Positions 7,730 through 16,346 of a stretch of 64,000 bases of DNA are shown here, one piece after another. The stretch comes from Pseudorhodoplanes sp049324435 (GTDB lineage: Bacteria > Pseudomonadota > Alphaproteobacteria > Rhizobiales > Xanthobacteraceae). The notes beneath the pieces are model-generated. The model saw only the letters and a list, made by a program, of their open reading frames with translations, was not told the DNA's origin and ran no database searches. Position 1 is the stretch's first letter, and every line of letters begins with the position of its first letter. The position numbers and the translations under genes are program-made. The stretch lies in NCBI GenBank assembly GCA_049324435.1, contig JBMOOQ010000016.1:16153-80152 (forward strand), in the 5' to 3' direction.

Positions 7730-8491
7730 CTAACGCGGCGCCATTCGTAGTGCGCCGTCGATGCGAATCGTTTCACCATTCATATAGCCGTTCCGGATGA
7801 TGAACATCACGAGATCGGCATATTCCTCGGGCCGTCCCAATCGCGGCGGGAACGGTACCGAGGCGCCGAGGCTCTTCTGCGCCTCTTCGGGGAGCGCGGC
7901 CAGCATCGGGGTAAAGAAGATGCCCGGCGCAATCGTCATCACCCGGATGCCGAATTGCGCGAACTCGCGCGCTGCCGGCATGGTGAGGGCAACCACGCCG
8001 CCCTTCGACGACGAATAGGCGGCCTGGCCGATCTGCCCTTCGAACGCCGCGACCGACGCGGTCGAAACGATCACGCCGCGCTCGCCGCCATCCAGCGGAT
8101 CGGCCTTAGACAGCGCGGCTGCGAACAGCCGCATCATGTTGAACGTGCCGACCAGATTGATGTCGATCACCTTCCTGTACTCGGCGAGCGGCATCGGGCC
8201 GTCACGGCCGACGATGCGCTTCGGCGGCCCAACACCGGCGCAATTCACCAGTACGCGCCCGACCCCGTACTTCTTCTGGACCTCCGACAGCGCATCGGTC
8301 GCGCTCTGTTCGTCGGTGACGTCGCATTTCACGGCGATGCCACCGATCTTGTCGGCGACCTGCTGCGCGGCCGGAAGATTGATGTCCAGCAGCGCGACCT
8401 TTCCGCCGGCATTGGCGATGGCCTGCGCGGTTGCGGCTCCCAAGCCCGATGCGCCGCCAGTAATGACTGCGACTTGTCCTTTGATGTCCAT
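7730..8491 (-). CDS. Short-chain dehydrogenase, 3-hydroxyacyl-CoA dehydrogenase type
   Basis: A 253-residue SDR with the N-terminal cofactor motif TGGASGLG (residues about 11-18), DINLPAA after beta-strand 2 (NAD-type acidic residue), NCAG as NCAGVGPPK, the catalytic serine in STASVAAFEGQ and YSSSKGG as the YxxxK pair. The overall pattern resembles type II 3-hydroxyacyl-CoA dehydrogenases (HSD17B10-like). In this cluster it would oxidise the beta-hydroxy thioester made by the hydratase to the beta-keto thioester that the thiolase then cleaves. It begins 8 bases after the thiolase stop, so the two are probably translated from one mRNA. Confidence 0.85.
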   Translation of the reverse strand: MDIKGQVAVITGGASGLGAATAQAIANAGGKVALLDINLPAAQQVADKIGGIAVKCDVTDEQSATDALSEVQKKYGVGRVLVNCAGVGPPKRIVGRDGPMPLAEYRKVIDINLVGTFNMMRLFAAALSKADPLDGGERGVIVSTASVAAFEGQIGQAAYSSSKGGVVALTMPAAREFAQFGIRVMTIAPGIFFTPMLAALPEEAQKSLGASVPFPPRLGRPEEYADLVMFIIRNGYMNGETIRIDGALRMAPR

Positions 8492-8499
8492 GCGTCCGC

Positions 8500-9756
8500 C
8501 TAGTTCTTTGACACGTCCGGATTTTCGATCAGCATCGCTATGCCCTGACCGCCGCCGATACAGGCCGAGGAAATGCCATAGCGCAGGCCCTTGCGCTTGA
8601 GTTCGCGCGCCAGTGTCGTGGTGATGCGAATGCCGGTCGCTCCGAGCGGGTGGCCGATCGCGATGGCACCGCCGTTGACGTTGAGCTTGTCTTCGTCGAG
8701 GCCGAGTTCGCGGGCGCAGGCCATGACCTGGGCGCCGAAAGCTTCGTTGATCTCGATGCGGTCGATGTCGGAAAGGTTCAAGCCGGCGCGCTGCAGCACC
8801 GCCTTAATTGCAGGCACTGGGCCGATGCCCATCACTTCCGGCGGCACGCCGACCACCGCCGATGCGAGGATGCGCGCGAGCGGAATCTTGCCGTTTTTCT
8901 TGAGGTAATTCGAGTTGGCGACGAGGGCTGCGGCTGCGCCGTCGACGATGGCCGAGGAATTTCCGCCGGTCTGAACGCCGCCAAAGGCCGGCGGGATTTT
9001 CGAGAGCGTCTCCACCGGAGACGGCCGCACATGGGTGTCGGCTTTCACTTCGGGGACTTTTCGCGACAGCTTGATGCCGCGCGATTCATAGCCGGGCAGC
9101 TCAAAAGTCTCGGTCGTCACGGGTACGATTTCGCCGTCGAGGAAACCGTCCTTCTGAGCGGTGATGGCGCGGTCGAACGAGCGGGCCGCAAACTCATCGA
9201 CTTCCTTGCGGGTGATCTGATATTGCCGCGCGAGATTCTCGGCGGTATCGCCCATCGTGACCTTGGCGGCCGGATCGAGCAGCGCTTCCCACAGGAAATC
9301 CTTGAACTCGACCTGGCCCATGCGGAAGCCGCCGCGGCTCGTATAGGACGCGACCGGGTTGCGGCTCATCGATTCCGTGCCGACGCACAGCGCGAGATCG
9401 GCGCGTCCGAGCGAAACCGCGTCGGACGCCTGCGACAGCACCTCGATGCCTGTGCCGCAGACCCGCTGTACGTGATGTGCCGGCGTATCGATCGGAGCAC
9501 CCGAATAAAGCGCGATATGGCGCGGCAGGCAGTACACGTCGAAGCTTGCTTGCGCCATGCTCCCGGTGATGACCGTGTCGATGTCCACGCCCTTGGCGCC
9601 CGCGCGCTTGAGGACCTCGCGGCCGACCTTGATGCCGAGATCGGTCGGCGAGATGGCGGCCAGCGCGCCGTTATAGTCGACGAAGGGCGTTCGCACGCCG
9701 TCGACCAGCCATGCGTCGCTGAAAGTTGCCGCGATACCCGGCATTTTCTCGGACAT
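8500..9756 (-). CDS. Thiolase (acetyl-CoA C-acyltransferase)
   Basis: A 418-residue thiolase with all three active-site regions: nucleophilic cysteine in QRVCGTGIEVLSQ (residues about 90-102), histidine in NGGAIAIGHPLGATG, and the second cysteine in SACIGGGQG near the C-terminus. It is one of three thiolases in the window and differs clearly from pcaF and phbA. The N-terminus is about 15 residues longer than usual. Between the ligase and dehydrogenase genes, its likely job is thiolysis of an aryl-beta-ketoacyl-CoA to aryl-CoA plus acetyl-CoA. It starts one base after the ligase stop codon. Confidence 0.87.
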   Translation of the reverse strand: MSEKMPGIAATFSDAWLVDGVRTPFVDYNGALAAISPTDLGIKVGREVLKRAGAKGVDIDTVITGSMAQASFDVYCLPRHIALYSGAPIDTPAHHVQRVCGTGIEVLSQASDAVSLGRADLALCVGTESMSRNPVASYTSRGGFRMGQVEFKDFLWEALLDPAAKVTMGDTAENLARQYQITRKEVDEFAARSFDRAITAQKDGFLDGEIVPVTTETFELPGYESRGIKLSRKVPEVKADTHVRPSPVETLSKIPPAFGGVQTGGNSSAIVDGAAAALVANSNYLKKNGKIPLARILASAVVGVPPEVMGIGPVPAIKAVLQRAGLNLSDIDRIEINEAFGAQVMACARELGLDEDKLNVNGGAIAIGHPLGATGIRITTTLARELKRKGLRYGISSACIGGGQGIAMLIENPDVSKN

Positions 9757-9757
9757 G

Positions 9758-11653
9758 TCAGGCCTTTTGATCGATGGTGATGACTCGCGCCGAGGGCGGG
9801 TCGGAATACATTTCGTCCACCAGCGCCCTGCGATGGTTCAGCACAGCGCGCTGATTGATCGAACCCTTGTCGGTGATCTCGCCGACATCGAGCGAGGGCG
9901 GCTCTGCCAGCAGCACCGCCCTCATGACCCTGTTGGACGAACCGGTCGAGGTCTTGGCAAAGCTCGTCAGCAATTCCTTGAATTTTGCCTTCACACCCGG
10001 ATGGTCAAGAACCTCGGTCGCCGATGCGGTCCCAGGCAGGTCTGTTGCGAACGCGCGCAGCGAGTCCGTATCGGGGATGACGATGACCGCGATATAGTCG
10101 CGATCCGCGCCGCCGATCACAACGTCGCGCACATACGGCGCGAAATGCGAAATGAACGACGCGCGCAGCGGACCGACGCTGACCCATGTGCCGGTGCCGA
10201 GCTTGAAATCTTCGGCGATGCGGCCATCGAACAGCAATCCCTGAAGCGGATTGTTTTCGTCCTCGAATTTCAGGGCGTCGCCGATCTTGTAGAAACCTTC
10301 CTCGTCGAAGGCCTTGGCAGTGAGTTCGGGCTGGCGCCAATAGCCTGGCGTGATGTGCGGTCCCTTGAACCGCGCTTCGAGTTTGCCATCGACCGGGACC
10401 AGCTTCAGCGTCGAGCCGCGCGCCGGCAGACCCATATTCACACCATGGCTCGACTCCCACATCCGGCTCATCGCAAAGGGCGCCGTCTCGGTGGATCCGA
10501 GGCCTGTGAGGAACAGGATGCGCTGTCCCACGGTCTGGATGGCGAGCTGCTGATACTCGTCATAGACATGCTGCGCAATTGCGGCGCCGGCATACCACAA
10601 CACTTTCAGGCGCGAGAAAAAGTTGCGGCGCAGCTGTTCGTCCGTGCGGAAGAAGGGCAGAAGCGCCTCGTAGCCTTTCGGCACATTGAAATACCAGGTG
10701 CAGGCCACGTCTTTCAGATTGCGCACCGTGTGCTCGATTGCGCCGGGCAGCGGCTTGCCTTCGTCGATATAGAAGGTGCCTCCGTTATAGAGCACGAGGC
10801 CGAAATCGTGGTTGCCGCCGGCGGTGTGATGCCATGGCGCCCAGTCGAGGATCGTCGGCGGTTCGTCCTGCAGATACTGCAGCGCCGACCGCACCATGAT
10901 CTGGTTCGAGCACCACATCCGCTGGGTGTTGATCACGGCTTTCGGCATACCGGTCGAGCCGGACGTGAACAGGAATTTCGCGATGGTGTCGGGTCCGACC
11001 CTCTCGTGCGCGTCTTCGACCGCATCGGTAGGTACCGTGGCCGCAAGATCGTCAAAAGCGATCGCCTTGCGTCCGGGCATTGGGTTGCGGGTGAAGACGA
11101 GTTCGACGTCATCAGGGACAATCGCCGCGATCGCCTTGCCGAATTGCTGGCCATCGGCGGCGAATACCATTCCCGGTGTCAGCAGATCGACGATGTAACG
11201 CAGCTTGCCGAAGTCAGAGGAGACCAGCGAATAGGCCGGGGAAATCGGCGCGTAGGCTATGCCGGCGTACAGGCAGCCGAGCGCAAGCATTGCATGTTCG
11301 AGATCGTTGCCCGACAGGATTGCAACGGGGCGCTCGGCAGACAGGTTGCGCGACAAAAGCGATTGCCCGATGCATTTGGCGTATTGCAGCGCCTGGGCAT
11401 AGGTGATGTGCCGCCATTGGCCGTTCGCGTCGCGCGCTGCGATGAAGGTCCGATCGGGTGTCTCGTTTGCCCAATGAACCAGCCGATCGGTGATGCGCGG
11501 CGGATAATCGCCGAGCGGATAGCGCGAACGGATCAGCATGGTGCCGTCCGTCCGGCGCTCGATGTCGATCTCCGGCTTTTCCAGCTTGACCGGCCGGATT
11601 GGGGCCGGCGTATCGCCAAGCGGAATCTGGGGCGCTTGCGCCATCTGCGTCAT
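9758..11653 (-). CDS. Feruloyl-CoA synthase-like AMP-dependent acyl-CoA ligase
   Basis: A 631-residue member of the ANL superfamily. The AMP/phosphate loop is LFTSGSTGMPKAVINTQRM, the adenine motif is LTGLGSTETAP, and the hinge region reads FDGRIAEDFKLGTGTWVS, a form characteristic of feruloyl-CoA synthases. Length and start (RSRYPLGDYPPRITDRLVHW) also match feruloyl-CoA synthase rather than generic fatty acyl ligases. It would activate ferulate, p-coumarate or a related hydroxycinnamate with ATP and CoA. MTQ at 11653 and MAQ at 11644 are both plausible starts; TAGGA lies just upstream. It is second in an operon that starts with the hydratase, after a 43-base gap. Confidence 0.85.
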   Translation of the reverse strand: MTQMAQAPQIPLGDTPAPIRPVKLEKPEIDIERRTDGTMLIRSRYPLGDYPPRITDRLVHWANETPDRTFIAARDANGQWRHITYAQALQYAKCIGQSLLSRNLSAERPVAILSGNDLEHAMLALGCLYAGIAYAPISPAYSLVSSDFGKLRYIVDLLTPGMVFAADGQQFGKAIAAIVPDDVELVFTRNPMPGRKAIAFDDLAATVPTDAVEDAHERVGPDTIAKFLFTSGSTGMPKAVINTQRMWCSNQIMVRSALQYLQDEPPTILDWAPWHHTAGGNHDFGLVLYNGGTFYIDEGKPLPGAIEHTVRNLKDVACTWYFNVPKGYEALLPFFRTDEQLRRNFFSRLKVLWYAGAAIAQHVYDEYQQLAIQTVGQRILFLTGLGSTETAPFAMSRMWESSHGVNMGLPARGSTLKLVPVDGKLEARFKGPHITPGYWRQPELTAKAFDEEGFYKIGDALKFEDENNPLQGLLFDGRIAEDFKLGTGTWVSVGPLRASFISHFAPYVRDVVIGGADRDYIAVIVIPDTDSLRAFATDLPGTASATEVLDHPGVKAKFKELLTSFAKTSTGSSNRVMRAVLLAEPPSLDVGEITDKGSINQRAVLNHRRALVDEMYSDPPSARVITIDQKA

Positions 11654-11696
11654 TCCTACCCTGCGCGGCGTCTCTTGTTATCGATCGACACGTCGA

Positions 11697-12500
11697 TCAG
11701 CCCTTGTGCAGGGCTTTGGGCGCTCGCTTTTCCAAGAAATCCTTCAGCCGGGCCTGCGCTTCCTCGCTGCCGGAGGAGATCGCCGCCATCAGCGCCTCCA
11801 TCATATATCCGCCCGGACGGTCGATGTCCGCAATCCTGGGCAGCGCATGCATCACCGCATAATTGGTCATCGGCGTGTTGGCCGCACAGCGTTTTGCGAG
11901 CTCGATACCCTTTTCGAGGCCGGTGCCATTCTCGACCAGATAATGGGACAGCCCCATTCTCAGCCCATCCTCGGCGCCGTAGGTGCGGCCCGTCAGCATC
12001 ATGTCCATCATGCGCGACGCGCCGATCAGGCGCGGGATGCGCACCGAGCCGCCGCCGCCGACATAGATTCCGCGCACGCCTTCCGGCAGCGCGTAATAGG
12101 TGGATTGCTCCGCGACCCGGACATGGCACGCGGACGCAAGCTCGAGGCCGCCGCCCACCACCGCGCCATGCAGCACCGCGATCACCGGCACCTTGCCGAA
12201 TTCGAACTGGTCGAACACGCGATGCCAGTTGCGCGAGTGATGGACGGACTCGACGGTGTCGCGCACGGTGAGCTCCGACAGGTCGAGGCCGGCAGAAAAG
12301 TGGTCGCCATCGCCGGTCAGCACCACGGCGCGGATATCCGACGGCAGGCCGTTGAAATACGCCTCGATGCCCATCACCAGCGTGTCGTTCAGCGCATTGC
12401 GCTTTTCCGGACGCGACAGGCGCAGGAAGCCGATTTCACCGTCGCGTTCGGCCGTCACGACGGAGGGCAGGTTCGGAATGTCGATCTTGGTCCTTGGCAT
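11697..12500 (-). CDS. Enoyl-CoA hydratase/isomerase (crotonase family)
   Basis: A 267-residue crotonase. Oxyanion-hole segments are DGDHFSAGLDLSEL and the later GAVVGGGLELA, and SRPEKRNALND is the usual N-terminal motif. The ATG at 12498-12500 was chosen over frames beginning at 12581 because it starts directly before the first beta-strand. It should add water to an aryl-enoyl-CoA. Whether it also has aldolase activity, as hydroxycinnamoyl-CoA hydratase-lyases do, cannot be read from sequence; the dehydrogenase and thiolase downstream argue that the hydroxyacyl-CoA goes on to oxidation. It heads the catabolic operon, just downstream of a strong dyad at 12535-12557. Confidence 0.82.
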   Translation of the reverse strand: MPRTKIDIPNLPSVVTAERDGEIGFLRLSRPEKRNALNDTLVMGIEAYFNGLPSDIRAVVLTGDGDHFSAGLDLSELTVRDTVESVHHSRNWHRVFDQFEFGKVPVIAVLHGAVVGGGLELASACHVRVAEQSTYYALPEGVRGIYVGGGGSVRIPRLIGASRMMDMMLTGRTYGAEDGLRMGLSHYLVENGTGLEKGIELAKRCAANTPMTNYAVMHALPRIADIDRPGGYMMEALMAAISSGSEEAQARLKDFLEKRAPKALHKG

Positions 12501-12534
12501 CGGTCCCCGAGACGGCCTCAGCAGGCTTTGGTCT

Positions 12535-12557
12535 AATTGTTGTGGTTGACAACAATT
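12535..12557. promoter_or_regulatory. Inverted repeat AATTGTTGT-N5-ACAACAATT, operator candidate
   Basis: A perfect 23-bp dyad with 9-bp AT-rich arms lies 35 bases upstream of the hydratase start, in otherwise GC-rich sequence. It fits a MarR- or IclR-size operator controlling the hydratase-ligase-thiolase-dehydrogenase-thioesterase operon. It differs in sequence from the dyad near the marR gene, so a different regulator may act here. Confidence 0.55.
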
Positions 12558-12702
12558 TCCCGAAATCGGTCCCGGGGTCAATCCCCATCCTTACAAGTAT
12601 GGAAGAAAAAGTGCCTCAAATATTGGGGTTTCTGCCCATCCGGGCCTCCGGTCCTTGCAGGGCCGCGGATGGGTGGGGCTCGATCATGACCGGCCCGGGA
12701 CG

Positions 12703-13206
12703 TCACAGCACCTCGTACACGTCGAGCTTTACCGCGTTCTTCTCGCGCTGCCCGCGCGCGATGGTGATGACCCGGTTCAGCCAGTCGAACTCTTTGTCGC
12801 CGGTTTCGAATCGCATGCAGGTCCGGAAATAATAGAGCGACGGGTCGACACTCTCGCCGGTCAGAAGCCGCGCCAGCACCTCGGGCGGCCCGTGGCGGAT
12901 ACCTTCGCTGTAGACCAGAACCAACGCTCCACTGTCGCTTTGTATGGTGTAGCGCGCCTCGACATGGGCGGCGCCGTCGGCGCGGACGAATTGCCAGTCG
13001 GCCCCGCCGGGCAAAATTTTGCCGGTCAATTTTCCGGTGACGGTACCGCCGAGAATGTTAATGACGCGCCGCTCCCCGATCGGGGTCTTCCCGAATTGCA
13101 GGATGTCGGCGAGTTCGGCATGGACGCGGAGGATCGGTTCGGGGGAGATCAGGGTCATGTCAGGTGTGCCGCCAAAACATTGGACTTGGAGCGAATTCGC
13201 TGGCAT
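12703..13206 (-). CDS. DUF3237 domain protein
   Basis: About 167 residues covering a complete DUF3237 beta-barrel. Typical features are GERRVINILGGTVTGKLTGK near residues 45-65, GGADWQFVRADG and the end motif FETGDKEFDWLNRVITIARG. The family is common beside aromatic and CoA-dependent catabolic genes, but no enzymatic role is established to my knowledge. The ATG at 13206 is preceded by GGGGGG. An internal ATG at 13158 gives a 151-residue protein that fits the family length equally well. It is divergent from pcaI with only 77 bases between, so the two may share a control region. Confidence 0.75.
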   Translation of the reverse strand: MPANSLQVQCFGGTPDMTLISPEPILRVHAELADILQFGKTPIGERRVINILGGTVTGKLTGKILPGGADWQFVRADGAAHVEARYTIQSDSGALVLVYSEGIRHGPPEVLARLLTGESVDPSLYYFRTCMRFETGDKEFDWLNRVITIARGQREKNAVKLDVYEVL

Positions 13207-13283
13207 TTGACCCCCCGAAACCGGCTCCGTAAATTGAAAAATGAAAGGGTGCACGCCGAGGCGTGTGTGAGGAATCGTCCGAT

Positions 13284-14144
13284 ATGTCGCGTGTGATGTC
13301 GCTTGAAGAGGCCGTGTCATCGATCATCAAGGATGGCGATACGGTCGCGATGGAAGGCTTTACCCATCTGATTCCGCATGCCGCGGGTCATGAGATCATC
13401 CGCCAGGGCAAGAAGCATCTGACGCTTTTGCGCATGACGCCGGATCTGATCTACGATCAGATGATTGGGATGGGCTGCGCCGACAAGATCATCTTCTCAT
13501 GGGGCGGCAACCCTGGCGTCGGCTCGCTGCACCGGCTGCGCGATGCGGTCGAGAATGGCTGGCCGAACAGAATTGAGATCGTCGAGCATTCGCATGCCGC
13601 AATGGCCAACGCCTATGCCGCCGGCGCTGCCGGCCTGCCTTTTACGGTGTTCCGCGGTTACATCGGTACCGACCTGCCGAAGGTGAATCCGGCGATCAAG
13701 TTCATCAACTGCCCCTATACCGGAGAGAGGCTCGCGACTGTGCCGGCGCACCGTCCCGACGTCGCAGTGATCCATGCGCTGCGCGCCGACAAGGACGGCA
13801 ATGTTCTCCTCGAAGGCATTCTGGGCGTGCAGAAGGAAGCGGTGCTCGCTGCGAAAAAGTCGATCGTCACGGTAGAAGAAATTGTCGACGATTTCGGCCC
13901 GCGCAACCTTAATGCGGTGATCCTGCCGAGCTGGACTGTCGGCGCAATCTCGGTGGTGCCGGGCGGCGCGTTCCCGTCCTATGCGCAGGGCTATTACAAG
14001 CGCTTCAATGCCTTCTACAAGCAATGGGATGGCATCGCGCGCGACCGCGATACGTTCCTCGCCTGGATGAAAGAGAACGTCCTCTCCAAGAAGCCGGAGG
14101 ATTTCGCGCGTCACGTCGAAGGCTTGCGGACGGCAGCGGAGTAA
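13284..14144 (+). CDS. pcaI: 3-oxoadipate CoA-transferase, subunit A
   Basis: A 286-residue class I CoA-transferase alpha subunit that transfers CoA from succinyl-CoA to 3-oxoadipate together with the next gene. It contains GDTVAMEGFTHLIPHAAGHE and the glycine-rich SWGGNPGVGSLHRLRDA. Its length and sequence resemble the long CatI/glutaconate-transferase type rather than the shorter Pseudomonas putida PcaI of about 230 residues. The ATG at 13284 follows GTGAGGA with a 10-base gap; an upstream in-frame GTG at 13263 is less likely. It is first in the run pcaI-pcaJ-pcaF-pcaH-pcaG, with 6 bases before pcaJ. Confidence 0.9.
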   Translation: MSRVMSLEEAVSSIIKDGDTVAMEGFTHLIPHAAGHEIIRQGKKHLTLLRMTPDLIYDQMIGMGCADKIIFSWGGNPGVGSLHRLRDAVENGWPNRIEIVEHSHAAMANAYAAGAAGLPFTVFRGYIGTDLPKVNPAIKFINCPYTGERLATVPAHRPDVAVIHALRADKDGNVLLEGILGVQKEAVLAAKKSIVTVEEIVDDFGPRNLNAVILPSWTVGAISVVPGGAFPSYAQGYYKRFNAFYKQWDGIARDRDTFLAWMKENVLSKKPEDFARHVEGLRTAAE

Positions 14145-14150
14145 TTTGCG

Positions 14151-14921
14151 ATGAATTACAAGCCCAATGAAATGATGACCATCGCCGCCGCGCGCGCGCT
14201 GAAGAACAGTGACGTGACGTTCGTGGGCATCGGCATGCCGTCGGCGGCCGCCAACCTTGCGCGCCTCACCCATGCACCCGAGATTACGCTGATCTACGAA
14301 TCCGGCACGCTCGCGACCAAGCCAACCGTGTTGCCGCTCTCGATCGGCGACGGCGAGTTGTGCGAGACCGCGCTGACCACGGTGTCGGTGCCGGAAATGT
14401 TCCGCTACTGGCTGCAGGGCGGCCGCATCACCGTTGGCTTTCTGGGCGGCGCGCAGATTGACAAGTATGCAAACCTGAACACCACGGTGGTCGGCCCCTA
14501 CGACAAGCCGAAGGTTCGGCTGCCGGGCGGCGGCGGCGCGCCCGAGATCGCAACCTCCTGCGGCGAGATCTTCATCATCATGGCGCAGGGCAAGCGCTCG
14601 TTCGTGGACAAGCTCGACTTCATCACATCGCTTGGGCACGGCGAGGGTGGCGATCACCGCGAGCGCCTCGGCGTCAAGACCAAGGGCCCGACCAAGCTCG
14701 TGACCGATCTGTGCGTGTTCGAGCCGGATCCGGTGACGAAGGAAATGACGGTGACGTCGATTCATCCGGGTGTGACCCGCGAGCAGATCCAGGACAATAC
14801 CGGCTGGACCGTGAAATATGCCGATAAGGTCGCAGAAACCCCGGCCCCGACCGAAAAAGAGCTGACGGTGCTGCGCGAACTGCATGCCCGCACTGCGCGC
14901 GCACACGGCGAGGCGGCCTAG
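14151..14921 (+). CDS. pcaJ: 3-oxoadipate CoA-transferase, subunit B
   Basis: A 256-residue beta subunit of the CoA-transferase. The catalytic glutamate should be that of the YESGTLATKP segment (residue about 47), which becomes the glutamyl-CoA thioester intermediate in this family. FLGGAQIDKYANLNTTVVGP and the RLPGGGGAPEIATSC segment are further class I signatures. It is translationally close to pcaI and precedes the thiolase pcaF by 69 bases. Together these genes finish the beta-ketoadipate pathway to succinyl-CoA and acetyl-CoA. The substrate assignment rests on the neighbouring pcaF, pcaH and pcaG. Confidence 0.9.
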   Translation: MNYKPNEMMTIAAARALKNSDVTFVGIGMPSAAANLARLTHAPEITLIYESGTLATKPTVLPLSIGDGELCETALTTVSVPEMFRYWLQGGRITVGFLGGAQIDKYANLNTTVVGPYDKPKVRLPGGGGAPEIATSCGEIFIIMAQGKRSFVDKLDFITSLGHGEGGDHRERLGVKTKGPTKLVTDLCVFEPDPVTKEMTVTSIHPGVTREQIQDNTGWTVKYADKVAETPAPTEKELTVLRELHARTARAHGEAA

Positions 14922-14990
14922 CGCGGGCATCGAATGAAATAAAGGTTTCTTCCTCCCGGCTCCGGGAGGCGAGAAGAAAGGCACAACACC

Positions 14991-16196
14991 ATGCGTGACG
15001 TTTTCCTGTGCGATGCCGCCCGCACCGCGATTGGCCGCTATGGCGGATCGCTCTCTAAGGTGCGCACTGACGACCTTGCTTCCGCCCCGATCAAGGCGCT
15101 GGTGAAGCGTAATCCAAACGTTGACTGGTCTGCGCTCGACGAGGTGATCTTCGGTTGCGCCAATCAGGCCGGCGAGGACAACCGCAACGTCGCTCGCATG
15201 GCGCTTTTGCTGGCCGGTCTGCCGGATTCGGTGCCCGGCATCACCGTCAACCGGCTCTGCGCATCGGGACTGAACGCGGTGGGTGACGCCGCGCGCGCGA
15301 TCCGTGCCGGCGAGATCGATTTTGCGATCGCCGGAGGTGTGGAATCGATGACGCGGGCGCCGTTCGTGATGGGCAAGGCGCAGGAAGCGTTCTCGCGTCA
15401 GGCCGATATTTACGACACCACCATTGGCTGGCGCTTCATCAATCCGCTGATGAAAAAGCAGTACGGCGTCGATTCCATGCCGGAGACCGGCGAGAATGTC
15501 GCCGAGGAATTCCAGGTGAAACGCGCCGATCAGGATGCCTTTGCGTTCCGCTCCCAGCAGCGCGCCGGCAAGGCGCAAGCCGCGGGTTTTTTCGCTGAGG
15601 AGATCATCCCCGTCGAGATTCCCGGGAAGAAGGGCGAAGTCACTATTTTCGACAAGGACGAGCACATTCGCGCCGACACCACGCTTGAAGCACTCGCCAA
15701 GCTCAAGACGCCGTTCCGCGAGAATGGAACCGTCACTGCCGGCAATGCATCCGGGGTGAACGACGGCGCGGCCGCCATGATCCTCGCATCGGAAGCGGCG
15801 GTGAAGAAGCACGGGCTGAAACCGCGCGCCCGCATCCTTGGTATGGCGTCGGCCGGTGTGCCGCCGCGCATTATGGGGATCGGCCCGGTGCCGTCAACGC
15901 GCAAGCTGATGGATAAGCTTGGGTTGAAAATTACGGATTTTGACGTGATCGAACTCAATGAGGCATTCGCCTCGCAGGGCCTTGCGGTTTTGCGTCAGCT
16001 CGGTGTGCCGGACGATGCTGAGCATGTGAATCCGCATGGCGGTGCCATTGCGCTCGGTCATCCGCTGGGCATGTCGGGTGCGCGGATCGCAATGACTGCC
16101 GCCCATGCGCTGGAAAAGCGCGGCGGCAAGAAGGCGCTCGCAACCATGTGCGTGGGTGTCGGTCAGGGCGTGTCGCTTGCGTTGGAGCGCGTTTGA
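14991..16196 (+). CDS. pcaF: 3-oxoadipyl-CoA thiolase
   Basis: A 401-residue thiolase that cleaves 3-oxoadipyl-CoA with CoA to succinyl-CoA and acetyl-CoA. The nucleophilic cysteine lies in NRLCASGLNA (residue about 90), the histidine in NPHGGAIALGHPLGMSG and the second cysteine in ATMCVGVGQG. FLCDAARTAIGRYGGSLSKV at the N-terminus and the length of exactly about 400 residues are characteristic of PcaF/PaaJ thiolases. A ribosome site (GAAGAAAGG) precedes the ATG. A PaaJ role in phenylacetate breakdown is possible for this family, but the pca context makes PcaF more likely. Confidence 0.92.
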   Translation: MRDVFLCDAARTAIGRYGGSLSKVRTDDLASAPIKALVKRNPNVDWSALDEVIFGCANQAGEDNRNVARMALLLAGLPDSVPGITVNRLCASGLNAVGDAARAIRAGEIDFAIAGGVESMTRAPFVMGKAQEAFSRQADIYDTTIGWRFINPLMKKQYGVDSMPETGENVAEEFQVKRADQDAFAFRSQQRAGKAQAAGFFAEEIIPVEIPGKKGEVTIFDKDEHIRADTTLEALAKLKTPFRENGTVTAGNASGVNDGAAAMILASEAAVKKHGLKPRARILGMASAGVPPRIMGIGPVPSTRKLMDKLGLKITDFDVIELNEAFASQGLAVLRQLGVPDDAEHVNPHGGAIALGHPLGMSGARIAMTAAHALEKRGGKKALATMCVGVGQGVSLALERV

Positions 16197-16346
16197 TATT
16201 GGTCAATGCAGAACACGGAATTCGCCGGCAAATTTTCGCGACCGGCGGCTGCGTGAAAGCGGCGCGGAATTCCGCGAGGAAATGAGAGTGAATGTCGGGT
16301 CCGCGCGTTTTGCGCGCGGCCGTATTGTCGACGAGGGAAAGTAACG

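Noticed and set aside
9755..12271. An 838-codon open frame on the plus strand
   Set aside because: It lies antisense to the ligase and hydratase genes, which have complete motifs. Its product is rich in Arg, Gly and His with no domain, as expected for a high-GC shadow.
12635..12673. CCCATCCG / CGGATGGG stem-loop as terminator of the DUF3237 gene
   Set aside because: Eight-base arms exist, but no T-run follows on the minus strand, so I did not annotate it as a terminator.
13497..15812. A 771-codon open frame on the minus strand across pcaI, pcaJ and pcaF
   Set aside because: The plus-strand genes are unambiguous; the antisense product shows no recognisable motif.
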